A stretch of DNA of 64,000 nucleotides, from assembly GCA_023459275.1 (NCBI GenBank), contig JAEWVC010000012.1:1-64000 (forward strand), given 5' to 3'. Source of the stretch: Bacillota bacterium. GTDB lineage: Bacteria > Bacillota > Clostridia > Christensenellales > Aristaeellaceae. The position numbers were made by a program, and so were the translations under genes. The notes beneath the pieces were generated by a model. That model made no database searches. It was not told the DNA's origin and worked only from the letters and a program-made list of their open reading frames with translations. Positions 22,569 through 31,192 of the stretch are shown one piece after another; the first letter of the stretch is position 1, and each line of letters opens with the position of its first letter.

Positions 22569-23658
22569 GGAAGGAAAGTTCGGCATTCAGGAAGCCGTCT
22601 GGCTTACTACAATCGCAATTTCCGCAAAAGTCTTTTTCTCCAGTCCCGCAACCTTAGCGGGGCTTGTAGGCACTGCAGGCTGGTATATGACAATCCTCTC
22701 CGCCGCTATTGCTCTAATAGGATTTCTATTCATATACCTGCTACTCAAGCGTTTTCCAGGAAAGGATCTCGCAGAGATTTTTGATTTATCTTTAGGACGT
22801 ATCTTAGGATTTGCCTTTTCTGGAATTATGGCAGTGTATATGTTTTTCGTAGCCATTACAAGATTGGCAGAGTTTACCGAAGTAATAAGAGTGTATGTAT
22901 TTCCGCTTAGCCCTAATTGGTATATCGTTAGTATTTATATCATATGTGTCTTTATCTTATCCAGATTAGGCCTTGAAAGTATCGCACGATTTTCCAAGCT
23001 GCTGATATATATTATGCTCGCGGGCTTTGCCATCGTATTGGCTCTCGGTGTAAAAAATTACCATGCTAATAATATATATCCCATTTTAGGATATGGACTT
23101 GATAAAACAATCTCGATGGGAATTGCAAGGAGTTCAGTTTATGGAGAAGTCATTATACTGGCCGTATTTGCCGGTTCCTTCCAGGGAGTAAAATATATAA
23201 AAAAAGAAGGCATTATCAGTATAGGATTGTCGACCTTACTGATATCCGTCTCATTATTGTCGTTTACATTGACGTTCCCATACTACACGGCGCAAGAAAT
23301 AACAGCACCCATGTACGAAATGGCGACGCTTATTGATTATGGCCGATACCTACAGAGGGTTGAACCAATATTCCTTTTCATTTGGATTCTCAGCACACTA
23401 ATTTCTACAACCATTGTTTTCTATTCGTTTGTCTGGGTATATTGCAAAATGTTCCGGATACAGGATAAAAAACCAGTCATATTGGGGAGCGCCGTTATTC
23501 TTTTTTCCGCTTCCCTCATGCACAAAGATATAGTTTCAGTAATCTTCGGCAATGTCAGGTTTATAAGAAACTATGGTTCCATTGCAATATTTATCTTACC
23601 CTTGTTCACTTTGATTATAGCTGCACTTAGAAAAAAAGAGGCAAAAGAAAATGCGTAA
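22561..23658 (+). CDS. Spore germination protein, GerB-type permease subunit
   Basis: A 365-residue integral membrane protein of the GerAB/amino-acid-permease (APC) fold, about ten transmembrane helices, beginning MIKEGKFGIQEAVWLTTIAISAKVFFSSPATLAGLVGTAGW. In Bacillus receptors the B subunit binds the germinant. It overlaps the A subunit gene at the start and the C subunit gene at the end by eight bases each, so the three proteins are made together. Length is typical. Confidence 0.93.
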   Translation: MIKEGKFGIQEAVWLTTIAISAKVFFSSPATLAGLVGTAGWYMTILSAAIALIGFLFIYLLLKRFPGKDLAEIFDLSLGRILGFAFSGIMAVYMFFVAITRLAEFTEVIRVYVFPLSPNWYIVSIYIICVFILSRLGLESIARFSKLLIYIMLAGFAIVLALGVKNYHANNIYPILGYGLDKTISMGIARSSVYGEVIILAVFAGSFQGVKYIKKEGIISIGLSTLLISVSLLSFTLTFPYYTAQEITAPMYEMATLIDYGRYLQRVEPIFLFIWILSTLISTTIVFYSFVWVYCKMFRIQDKKPVILGSAVILFSASLMHKDIVSVIFGNVRFIRNYGSIAIFILPLFTLIIAALRKKEAKENA

Positions 23659-24922
23659 AATTATCGGAATTTTAATGTTAGGCATTCTAATGGTAACCCT
23701 GACGTCATGCTACGATGCAGACGAAATTGACGATATGCTACACGTCGTTGCAATCGGCATTGACAAAGGAATTTCTGACAAATGGAGATTAACGTTGGAA
23801 TTTTCAAAGATGAGCAGTGGGGGTAGCGGTAGCTCTCAGTCTTCTGGCGGCGGCGAAAGCCAAGGGGAATATACCTATGTAACCATTGATGCGCCTTCGT
23901 TTTTTACCGGTATTGACATGCTGAATACGGCATTACCCAGAAAGTTGACTTTCATACACGCCCAAATTATAGTCCTTTCTGAGGAACTGGCAAAATCAGG
24001 ATTAATTGGAGAGTATATCGCACCTTTGATTCGGTTTAGGGAGATACGAAGATCGTCCCATGTATTTGTCGTAAAGGGAAATGCTAGCGAGTTTTTGAAG
24101 GAGAATAAACCTTTTATTGGAAACATGGTATCAAAAAATTTTCAAATACTAATAAATGAGAGTGATGATACGGGATTCTTTCCCCATGTGACACTGGAAC
24201 ACTTTTATTCGGATCTTGAATCTTCGTATAGTCAACCAATTGCCACGCTTGCCGCGGTCAACGAATTCGATACGTTTAAAAAAGAAGGAGAACCTTGGGG
24301 TACGGAGTTTATTACGGGCGGCAATTACACCGCTGGGGAGTTGCCGCGTGCCGGGGAAAATAAGATTGAATTATTCGGCACGGCCGTGTTCGATGGGGAT
24401 AAGATGGTGGGAGAATTAAACGGTGATGAAACTCGTTATATGCTTATGGCCCGAGGCGAGTTTGAACGGGGTTTCTTTACCATGCGGGACCCTCAAAAAC
24501 CAGCGCTCATTATTCCTCTAGATGTAAAAGGCCCAACGAAACCAGAAGTCCGAGTTACTTTTGATGGTCTCAAGCCTATTATATATCTCAAAGTTCATCT
24601 AAACGCAGATCTGCTCGCGGTTCAAAGTAGAATCAATTATGAGAATCGCGAACTTAAAGTATTATTAGAAATGGAGTTTCAACAGATTGTAAAGAGCGGA
24701 ATAGAAGCAGTAATTCACAAATGCCAAGGCATAAACGCTGATGTATTTATGTTTGGAGATAATGCAAAAATCAACTTTCTTACAATTGATGAATTAGAAA
24801 ATTACAATTGGAACACCCACTTTAAAGACGCCGAAGTAAATGTCGAAGTAGAATTTGCCATCCGAAGGACAGGCACTCAAATAGATAGCAATTCAATAAA
24901 CAATTCGGGAGGGACAGAATAA
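23651..24922 (+). CDS. Spore germination lipoprotein, GerC-type subunit
   Basis: A 423-residue Ger(x)C lipoprotein. The signal peptide MRKIIGILMLGILMVTLTSC ends in a lipobox with Cys20, followed by the family's YDADEIDDMLHVVAIGIDKG. A Ser/Gly-rich insertion (residues about 57-76) lies early in domain 1. The C-terminal domain (LDVKGPTKPEVRVTFDGLKPIIYLKVHLNADL) is normal. The protein is anchored to the outer face of the spore inner membrane and needed for receptor function. Confidence 0.92.
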   Translation: MRKIIGILMLGILMVTLTSCYDADEIDDMLHVVAIGIDKGISDKWRLTLEFSKMSSGGSGSSQSSGGGESQGEYTYVTIDAPSFFTGIDMLNTALPRKLTFIHAQIIVLSEELAKSGLIGEYIAPLIRFREIRRSSHVFVVKGNASEFLKENKPFIGNMVSKNFQILINESDDTGFFPHVTLEHFYSDLESSYSQPIATLAAVNEFDTFKKEGEPWGTEFITGGNYTAGELPRAGENKIELFGTAVFDGDKMVGELNGDETRYMLMARGEFERGFFTMRDPQKPALIIPLDVKGPTKPEVRVTFDGLKPIIYLKVHLNADLLAVQSRINYENRELKVLLEMEFQQIVKSGIEAVIHKCQGINADVFMFGDNAKINFLTIDELENYNWNTHFKDAEVNVEVEFAIRRTGTQIDSNSINNSGGTE

Positions 24923-25096
24923 ATGAAGTATATAGTTGCTGTTTTTCTTTCTATAATGTTATTCTATTTCTTAACTTTTGCAAGATATAACTGGAAAAAT
25001 GACAATCGAATTGCCGCGATCGGTTCGGCTATTATGGGTTGTGTTGCATTTGGAACTTCTATTTTTCTTCTTTTCTTTGGAGGCTATGAAATGTAG
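24923..25096 (+). CDS. Small two-helix membrane protein of the germination operon
   Basis: A 57-residue protein starting immediately after the stop of the C subunit gene (MKYIVAVFLSIMLFYFLTFARYNW). It has two hydrophobic stretches, residues about 3-19 and 33-53 (IAAIGSAIMGCVAFGTSIFLLFF). Small two-helix D subunits accompany some Bacillus germinant receptors and modulate them; position and topology suggest the same here. The GGGAGGGACAG segment before the start is a good ribosome site. Confidence 0.65.
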   Translation: MKYIVAVFLSIMLFYFLTFARYNWKNDNRIAAIGSAIMGCVAFGTSIFLLFFGGYEM

Positions 25097-25153
25097 GTTT
25101 AATTAGGATTGGGTTTCGTGGGTGCAAACTTGTTAAGAAAGGTGTGTATGGTC

Positions 25154-26170
25154 ATGTTTAAATCTGATATTGAAGGTTCCCAAAATCAATACAGAGATAG
25201 TAATAAGATATTCCGGTTAAATGGCAACCACAAAGACGCTAGCTTCTGCGCACCGAGTATTAAATTCGATCGTTATGAGTCGGCATCAGGTGCCAAACTT
25301 GCCGTAGTGTATCTGCCGAAAGTTTCAAGTAATTCAACTGTACGGATAATAGAAAGTCGGATACGTGATATTAAGTTTTCTTCAGCAAAGGAAATACAAT
25401 CCTATTTGTTAGATAGCCTAAACACGTTATCAGACGTATTTCCTTTAGTCCGTAAAACCAAAAATATAGAAATGGCGCGAAGGGCCTTACTAAAAGGCGG
25501 CGTGCTAATCCTCGTAGATGGATCTAAATATGCATTGGTGGCCCCTCGTTCACTGGGGCAATTATTGCTCAAAATCCCCGCTTATCTCGATTGCATCTGC
25601 CCTATTATTTCCCGGGCATTAAACTATATCGCCTTATTAACAAGTCTTTTTCTTTCTTCGCTATATATTGCTGCATTCTCTATGCCATTGCATTGGATGT
25701 CATTTGAAACCGGACAATATATACTAAATTTAAGGAGCACCGTTATATATCCAGCTGTTATTGAGGTGCTGATCTTGGAATCAATTGCTGAATTGATTCG
25801 AGAGGCTTTGTGTATGTCGCCACCTAAGTATGGTTTGGCATCCATTACCTTTAGCGCATGTGCGATAGGCAGGATGTTAATGGGTTGGTCAATCTTTAGT
25901 CCGATTTTGGTTATGATTGTTTCGACATCGTTTTTGCTCTCATTCTTAATCCCTGATTATTTGACCATTCATTCTCTACGAGTATTGAAGCTACTCATGG
26001 TTATAGCGACAGGGATATTCGGGATATACGGCTTTGCGTTTTTTGTAGCACTAATTATAATGAATATAATCATATTAAATCGCTCGGGAATACCATACTC
26101 TCCTTTTGGTTGGTACGAATTAATTCATGCATTTCTATGGGGGGCACGCGCAAAGGCGAAATGCAAATGA
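25154..26170 (+). CDS. Shortened second GerA-like protein
   Basis: A 338-residue relative of the GerA A subunit, far shorter than the 584-residue paralogue upstream. Recognisable are IKFSSAKEIQSYLLDSLNTLSDVFPL-type N-terminal sequence, GGVLILVDGSKYALVAPRSL (equivalent to the GKVAIICDGTPFA region) and a membrane part (VIEVLILESIAELIREALCMSPPKYGLASITFSACAIGRML) with a C-terminal pair of helices. Most of the first soluble subdomain is absent. I chose the ATG at 25154 because of its spacing to AGAAAGGTG; starts at 25148 or 25109 are possible. It may modulate the receptor or be a decaying copy. Confidence 0.75.
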   Translation: MFKSDIEGSQNQYRDSNKIFRLNGNHKDASFCAPSIKFDRYESASGAKLAVVYLPKVSSNSTVRIIESRIRDIKFSSAKEIQSYLLDSLNTLSDVFPLVRKTKNIEMARRALLKGGVLILVDGSKYALVAPRSLGQLLLKIPAYLDCICPIISRALNYIALLTSLFLSSLYIAAFSMPLHWMSFETGQYILNLRSTVIYPAVIEVLILESIAELIREALCMSPPKYGLASITFSACAIGRMLMGWSIFSPILVMIVSTSFLLSFLIPDYLTIHSLRVLKLLMVIATGIFGIYGFAFFVALIIMNIIILNRSGIPYSPFGWYELIHAFLWGARAKAKCK

Positions 26171-26345
26171 TTGTGCTCCCCGACTAATGATTGATCTGCT
26201 AATGCAGCAAATGAACAATGATGGATTTTTGTGGATTGATTATGATTTAGCTACAACTATTATCATGAGCATTTCAACTATGTATGGACGAGCAGCCCAG
26301 TAACAAAGGACTGCTCATCGTGTACTTTGCAGAGTATTGATAACC

Positions 26346-26741
26346 CTACAGCTCAGGGCGTTTACATGTCACCTCATATGGTACGATTTCAAAGCCCACA
26401 AACCATCTGTGGTACTCGCCGTGAACGATTGCATCATAAAAGTCAATATCGCAGAAAGCCTTTACGATTTTCACTACCATTCCGGGCATGATGTGAGGTC
26501 CATGCCCGTCCGCCGTAAGCACCCTGGCAAACGATCCAGGACATAACCCAGAGCCACGGCATGGCTGCAACTCAAAAGCTGCAAACCATCGGTGCAACTC
26601 TCCATTTGGCAGTTGAACTGCATAAAGATCGCCTATCCGTCCCGAGTAAATTTCCGCCTCCGTTCCAGGCATGATTTCAGGCAAATGGCATACCAATGAT
26701 ACAACACGGTCGCCTTTTTGAAACTCGACTGTGCACGCCAA
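26346..26741 (-). CDS. Tandem-repeat small protein of unknown function
   Basis: A 131-residue protein made of two copies of a unit of about 55 residues. Copy 1 runs FQKGDRVVSLVCHLPEIMPG...LPNGELHRWFAAFELQP; copy 2 runs SFARVLTADGHGPHIMPG...VHGEYHRWFVGFEIVP. Both share HxPxIMPG, a GE(L/Y)HRWF motif and a closing FE..P. The size and strand-rich pattern suggest two small SH3-like barrels. The start is TTG, preceded by AAGGAG. I do not recognise the family. It is convergent with the germination operon. Confidence 0.6.
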   Translation of the reverse strand: MACTVEFQKGDRVVSLVCHLPEIMPGTEAEIYSGRIGDLYAVQLPNGELHRWFAAFELQPCRGSGLCPGSFARVLTADGHGPHIMPGMVVKIVKAFCDIDFYDAIVHGEYHRWFVGFEIVPYEVTCKRPEL

Positions 26742-27252
26742 AACATCTCATCTCCTTAATTGCTGGTACCGATACAGAATATTCAGTACGGAAGAGGTGT
26801 GTGATGCCTGTGAAGGAGTTTTTGGGGTTGATGCATGACCTTGATTTGAGAACCACGTCCCTGTAGTGCATTTTTGCCACGCCAACAGTTCCTAACCGCC
26901 GAAAACGCCGTTGATAGGCGTGTATGATCCGGGATTTCTTACGTTTTTCTTCGAGGGCTTGCTTTTACCCGCGAATGTGTAAGCGGGAAGTGCATCAAAG
27001 AAATGGGTACGCCTCGGTATAGGCGCTCACCGTGCCTGCGCAACACCCGCTCATGGCGACGTTATCCTTCGCTCTTGTTCAGATTCAGTCCCCATCGAAT
27101 CCGTTCCACCGGTAGACCTACTCCGGCGCGTATCGGCCCGGCCTTCGCATCTGCTCTGAAGTATCCAATACGAGCCTGCAAAAATCCAAGACAAAATATG
27201 GTTAAGTCAGAAAAGTTCCAGATAAGGCGAAGCGCCAGACGAATTCAGTTTA
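26742..27252. other. Intergenic stretch with copy A of a degenerate repeat
   Basis: No convincing gene in this 510-base stretch. From about 26852 to 26990 it resembles 28030-28192: both have a short CCGTTG-containing segment following GAAAACG, a T-rich stretch and a closing GGCTTGCTTT-like block with AATG(C/T)GTAAGC. Short open frames here have no ribosome sites or recognisable sequence. Confidence 0.5.
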
Positions 27253-27738
27253 TCAAAGTGGAACTTGCAATTTTTCCAGAACGATTTTCATAGCCTTATC
27301 AAATCTTTGTGGGTTTACGCTTCGTAGAGCTTCGACAAGCGGCGCATAATCGAATCCTGCTAAAGCATAGCCTCGAACTATGCAACCAAAGTAGTCATCC
27401 GGTGGAAAAGCCCTTTCACCGCCACACATAACATACATAATACCTTTCCTCGTTCCCTTAGCACATGTTATGGTTGCGTTTTCTTTTCGGAATACGCAAA
27501 GTGAAGTAACATATTTATCAAGTGACCTGGCATCAGAATCTGAGAGCAGCCAGAGAACAGCTGGCACGCAATCGGTGTTGTTTTCAGATTCTTCAAGTGA
27601 AACGAAGGATTTCCCTTGCCGCCTTCTAAAAGTTAGTTTGTAGCCCATCAGATAACCATCGTCGAGATACTTTGCATTGGGGCACCTTCTTCGTAAGAAT
27701 ATTGGATTTACATTTACACCGTAAGCAATATACAACAT
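27253..27738 (-). CDS. GGCT-fold protein lacking the catalytic glutamate
   Basis: A 161-residue protein of the gamma-glutamylcyclotransferase-like (GGCT/AIG2) fold: MLYIAYGVNVNPIFLRRRCPNAKYLDDGYLMGYKLTFRR, VLWLLSDSDARSLDKYV, and C-terminal YFGCIVRGYALAGFDYAPLVEALRSV. Active members have YGSN and a conserved Glu in a DxYEG segment; here these read YGVN and DKYVTS. The protein therefore probably lacks the enzyme activity and may bind a ligand instead. It lies between the two copies of the degenerate repeat and is more AT-rich than the prophage. Confidence 0.7.
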   Translation of the reverse strand: MLYIAYGVNVNPIFLRRRCPNAKYLDDGYLMGYKLTFRRRQGKSFVSLEESENNTDCVPAVLWLLSDSDARSLDKYVTSLCVFRKENATITCAKGTRKGIMYVMCGGERAFPPDDYFGCIVRGYALAGFDYAPLVEALRSVNPQRFDKAMKIVLEKLQVPL

Positions 27739-28238
27739 AAAGTCGCCCCGTTTATCTTTTTATGTCATATTAACATTCAATTGATAAGCTTTTCAATGTC
27801 TTCCTGATTGAAGGGGGCTTAACGAAAATTAAAGAAAAAGGCGCAATTTTGCATGCAGATGTATTCGTTTGCTCACACCACGCTCCATCAGCATATCTGC
27901 TGTCTATCGGAGAACACAATCCACCCGGTGCACTCTGCTCCAGATCATATTCTTCCATATTTTCTATGTACGGCGAAAGGTCCAGCACGCGTCGAGCTTT
28001 TGCATTCTATACTATATACATCGCAAATCTATACCACTACACGCCCGTGTGGTGCGTTTTTGACGTAGGCCCGGCCAGATTCCCGCCCATGCCCGTGAAA
28101 AACGCCGTTGGTGGGGCGCGTACGGTGCGCAAATTTCTTTTTTTTTCTTTGCCGTGAAGGCTTGCTTTCTACGGGTGAATGCGTAAGCTGTGAGCCACAG
28201 GCGAGCAGCCCGTACAACAACGAACGGAGGACTTCACG
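27739..28238. other. Intergenic stretch with copy B of a degenerate repeat
   Basis: No supported gene in 500 bases. The right part, about 28030-28192, is the better preserved copy of the repeat also found near 26852-26990, and it ends some 45 bases before the gene at 28239. The T-rich block at 28135-28148 follows an imperfect hairpin (GGCGCGTACGGTGCGC) and could be a leader terminator or attenuator. Confidence 0.45.
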
Positions 28239-28862
28239 ATGGAAATGGGAAAGCTCACGGCGAAACTGAGGGACGCGGTTCCGGTATGCCTGCTGGTGGA
28301 AGGCAAAGAAATAAAGCGGTACAAGAACATTGAAATCCCGGACGACCTCAAGAAACTGGAGTACAATGACTTCAAATTCGACGTACCGCTGAACGGCGCT
28401 ATCACATTCAAGGTTATGTTCGAGCCGGGCGTACTGCCTGAGGAATTCCCTAAAGAGAGGGAGCGGAGGACGCGGAAATCCTTGGCCCAAGAAGCTCAGC
28501 CGCAGGAAGTTGCACCTGCGGAGGGCATGGCGGAGGTGGAACCCCGGCAGGAACCCGAGATGCAGGACGAGCTGCCCGAGGGCCTTCCGACATCGGTGGC
28601 GGAGGCATTCGCACAAGCGCTGGAGGGCGCCCAAGCCGCAGGCGAGCCGGTGGCCGACATCGCAGCGGCAATGGCGGACGGCGAGGCCATCAAGGCCGAG
28701 ATCATCAAGGGCGAAGGCGAAGGCCGACTGCTGGTAATCACGGCAGAGCCGGAGAGCTCCGAGGTTACGACGCCGCTCGAGAGCGATATACCTGCCAAGA
28801 AGCCTGCGAGCAAAGGTAAGGGCAAGAAGGGCGCAGAAACTGCGGATAGTGCCGATAAGTAA
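28239..28862 (+). CDS. Phage-like protein with a long acidic, low-complexity tail
   Basis: A 207-residue protein. Residues 1 to about 70 form a compact domain (MGKLTAKLRDAVPVCLLVEGKEIKRYKNIEIPDDLKKLEYNDFKFDVPLNGAITFKVMF) that I recognise from Bacillota phages but cannot name. From about residue 75 on the chain is rich in Glu, Ala and Pro and ends in a Lys-rich stretch (KKPASKGKGKKG). A GGAGG site precedes the start, and a strong terminator follows. The high GC content resembles the prophage more than its AT-rich neighbours, so it may be a displaced phage gene. Confidence 0.55.
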   Translation: MEMGKLTAKLRDAVPVCLLVEGKEIKRYKNIEIPDDLKKLEYNDFKFDVPLNGAITFKVMFEPGVLPEEFPKERERRTRKSLAQEAQPQEVAPAEGMAEVEPRQEPEMQDELPEGLPTSVAEAFAQALEGAQAAGEPVADIAAAMADGEAIKAEIIKGEGEGRLLVITAEPESSEVTTPLESDIPAKKPASKGKGKKGAETADSADK

Positions 28863-28872
28863 GCAAACAGCG

Positions 28873-28908
28873 GGAAACCCGGCATATAGCGCCGGGTTTC
28901 CTTTTCTT
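28873..28908 (+). terminator. Rho-independent terminator
   Basis: Perfect 11-bp stem GGAAACCCGGC / GCCGGGTTTCC with loop ATATAGC, followed by TTTTCTTT. Confidence 0.85.
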
Positions 28909-29021
28909 TGGGATAATAAGGATATTGAAGAATTATCTGCATTACGCCATAGCTCCGCTCTTCTATAGAGCGAATATTTTTTGTAGCGATGGAGATCATA
29001 GACCTAAAGGAGGTGATTTTT

Positions 29022-29369
29022 ATGGGTGTAGTAACGATGGCAACGAACAAGTATCAGAAGTGTATCGATGCATGCAAACGGTGCGAACAGGCGTGCTACG
29101 AATGCTTCGCGTTGTGCCTGAATGAGCCCGACGTACAGGCTCGGAAAGGCTGCCTTCATATGCTCGTTGAATGCGCTGAAATCTGCAAGATGGCAAGCTC
29201 TTTCATGGCTATGAACGCTCAGCATGCAACCAACGTATGCCAGCTGTGCACCGCGATCTGCCAGAAGTGCGAACAGGAATGTGCGATGTTCAAGGATGAC
29301 CATTGCAAAGCCTGCGCTAATGAGTGTAAGACCTGTGCGAATGAATGCAGTATGATGGCACGTGGCTAA
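29022..29369 (+). CDS. Four-helix-bundle copper-binding (Csp-like, DUF326) protein
   Basis: A 115-residue protein with about 19 cysteines lining its helices: KCIDACKRCEQACYECFALC, GCLHMLVECAEICKMAS, VCQLCTAICQKCEQECAMF, HCKACANECKTCANEC. This is the pattern of the cytosolic copper storage protein Csp3 and DUF326 relatives, which bind many Cu(I) ions inside a four-helix bundle. The ATG at 29022 has a perfect AAAGGAGGTGA site; an ATG 11 codons upstream is less suitable. No signal peptide, so cytosolic. A small hairpin (CGCTC/GAGCG then TTTTTT) at 28954-28981 may regulate it. Confidence 0.85.
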   Translation: MGVVTMATNKYQKCIDACKRCEQACYECFALCLNEPDVQARKGCLHMLVECAEICKMASSFMAMNAQHATNVCQLCTAICQKCEQECAMFKDDHCKACANECKTCANECSMMARG

Positions 29370-30026
29370 CTGACTGACTTACTATAGGTATAGAGGACGG
29401 GAAAGCAGATACATGCTTCCCGTTCGCTTTTAAACCCTCGCGCAATGGAAAAGAATCAAGAAGGGCGCGGCAGCCCGGAGGATGAATGCAATAACCCGGC
29501 GCTGTGGCCGGATTTTCGTGTGAAGGGGGTGTCCACCATTACACGAAAATGAAGGCGTGTTTCGCCGGCAAAGCTGCTTTCCGGGTGCGGCAAGACAATC
29601 GTGTATTTATATCAACTAATGTCCCTTTAGACAAGACAAAAGCCCCGAAGCTCATGAGTATCATGGACATCGGGGTTTTTGATACTCATTTTACGCCACG
29701 AAATGGACGCTGGAAATAGCTTGACCCCAATTTGTGGCCCCGCGAAGGCAGCAGAAAACTCAAATGAGGAGGTTTTTAAGCTGCTTCAGGTTGATTGGCG
29801 GTTAGGGAGCTTACGCGAAACGCAGCATAGAAGTCTTGCTGGGGTCAGCAATAGGTGGCCTTATCCGTCCAAAGTTGAGGACAAGCTCGACTTGCGTAAA
29901 ACGCAAGCCCATTAGTGCGGCCTCCACGATTGCCTCGTGAAAATGACTGACCTGAACGAAAATGAGCCGTTTTTTATTGCACAGCCTCATTCCACAATCG
30001 GATATCACCGTTTTTTTTCTCAACAC
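29370..30026. other. Non-coding stretch with terminator and possible insertion-sequence remnant
   Basis: No reliable gene. At 29643-29680 CCCCGA / TCGGGG followed by TTTTT acts as a terminator candidate. Around it ATGAGTATCA (29654-29663) and TGATACTCAT (29680-29689) form a perfect inverted repeat, followed by TTTTACGCCACG, which reminds me of IS21-type element ends. The remaining sequence has only short frames on both strands (one minus frame at 29811-30026) without recognisable motifs. Confidence 0.4.
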
Positions 30027-30055
30027 TTGTAACTATTTTACTTTAATACTATAAT
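30027..30055 (+). promoter_or_regulatory. Sigma-A promoter of the DUF3089 gene
   Basis: TTGTAA and TATAAT separated by 17 bases, about 70 bases upstream of the start at 30125. Confidence 0.65.
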
Positions 30056-30124
30056 ACTCTCTGTTTGGGTTTGCGGCGACATATTTCGCAATACAGTAAG
30101 ACAAAGCCGTAAGGAGAGAATGAT

Positions 30125-31168
30125 ATGAAAAAGACGAACATCATTATTGCTGCCATTCTTTGCGCCTTCCTGTTTGCCGTTGCTGGTGTTCCTGGTTTGG
30201 GCGCTGCAACTGGAAAAGCGGAATCCGCAATGAGCGCGGATGACGTAAACAATGTGACCGATTACTCCCAACCCAGCAATTGGCTCACTGCGGATATGTC
30301 GGGCAGCTTGCCTGTCGATATCTTTTATCTGTACCCGACAGCATGGCAAAAGGGCCCGAACGATTCCAATTACTGCGCCGTTGATAATGTATCCATGATA
30401 AAAGGCGCGAATGGCGCTTTCAACCGGCAGGCGTCTGCGTTTCTTCCGGTAGGCAATATTTATGCGCCCTATTACCGGCAAGCGGATGCGATGTACACAT
30501 TGACCATGCCTACAATTGCGGAGCAGGATGAAGCGGTCCGGATTATTCCGGCGGCGGACGGAATCGCCGCGTTCGAATATTATCTTGATCACTATAACAA
30601 GGGCAGGCCGTTCATCCTGGCAGGGCATTCCCAGGGCTCCAATGTGCTCCTCTTTATCCTTGCACAGATTAAGGACCGGCCGGAAGTGCTGGACAGAATG
30701 GTTGCCGCTTATGTGATCGGCTTTTCTGTAACGAAAGAGTATCTGGCGCAGAACGCCCCCCTGAAATTTGCCACAGGCCCTGATGACACCGGTGTCATTA
30801 TTTCATTCAACACCGAGGCGGAGGGGGTTACAAGCAGCCCGCTGGTACGTCCCGGCGCCCTCGCGATCAACCCAATCTCGTGGACGCTGACGGAAGCGGA
30901 AGCGGCCAAGGAAGACAATGCGGGCTCTATCAGCCCCATCACCATGGCTTTGTCTGACTTGACGCCTGTGAAAGAGCTTGCTTCTGCGCAAGTCAATACC
31001 GCCAGGGGAGTGGTCGTCTGTACATCGGTTGACCCCGCCAAATATTCTATCCAGGGCATGCCAGGGGTATATCATTCATTTGATTACCCGTTTTATTTCT
31101 ATAACATCCGCGCCAACGCGCAAAACAGGGTGGAGAAATATCTGGCGGCTCACCCTTCAGGCAAATAG
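30125..31168 (+). CDS. Secreted DUF3089-type alpha/beta hydrolase
   Basis: A 347-residue exported protein. The N terminus MKKTNIIIAAILCAFLFAVAGVPGLGAATG is a signal peptide without a lipobox cysteine. The mature part has the DUF3089 pattern: VDIFYLYPTAW, FLPVGNIYAPYYRQADAMYTL, a nucleophile elbow PFILAGHSQGSNVLLFIL with Ser in GHSQG, and a late PGVYHSFDYPFYFYNIRANAQNRV region with the expected His. Such proteins are lipase/esterase-like; the substrate is unknown. It is a single-gene unit with its own promoter. Confidence 0.85.
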   Translation: MKKTNIIIAAILCAFLFAVAGVPGLGAATGKAESAMSADDVNNVTDYSQPSNWLTADMSGSLPVDIFYLYPTAWQKGPNDSNYCAVDNVSMIKGANGAFNRQASAFLPVGNIYAPYYRQADAMYTLTMPTIAEQDEAVRIIPAADGIAAFEYYLDHYNKGRPFILAGHSQGSNVLLFILAQIKDRPEVLDRMVAAYVIGFSVTKEYLAQNAPLKFATGPDDTGVIISFNTEAEGVTSSPLVRPGALAINPISWTLTEAEAAKEDNAGSISPITMALSDLTPVKELASAQVNTARGVVVCTSVDPAKYSIQGMPGVYHSFDYPFYFYNIRANAQNRVEKYLAAHPSGK

Positions 31169-31192
31169 AATTGCAAACCGCCATCAGCACGC

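Noticed and set aside
27003..27293. A 96-codon plus-strand frame in the gap before the GGCT-like gene
   Set aside because: Arg/Ser/Pro-rich composition typical of random frames, and it overlaps the end of the GGCT-like gene on the other strand.
27770..27988. A 72-codon minus-strand frame next to the GGCT-like gene
   Set aside because: No ribosome site and no recognisable sequence pattern.
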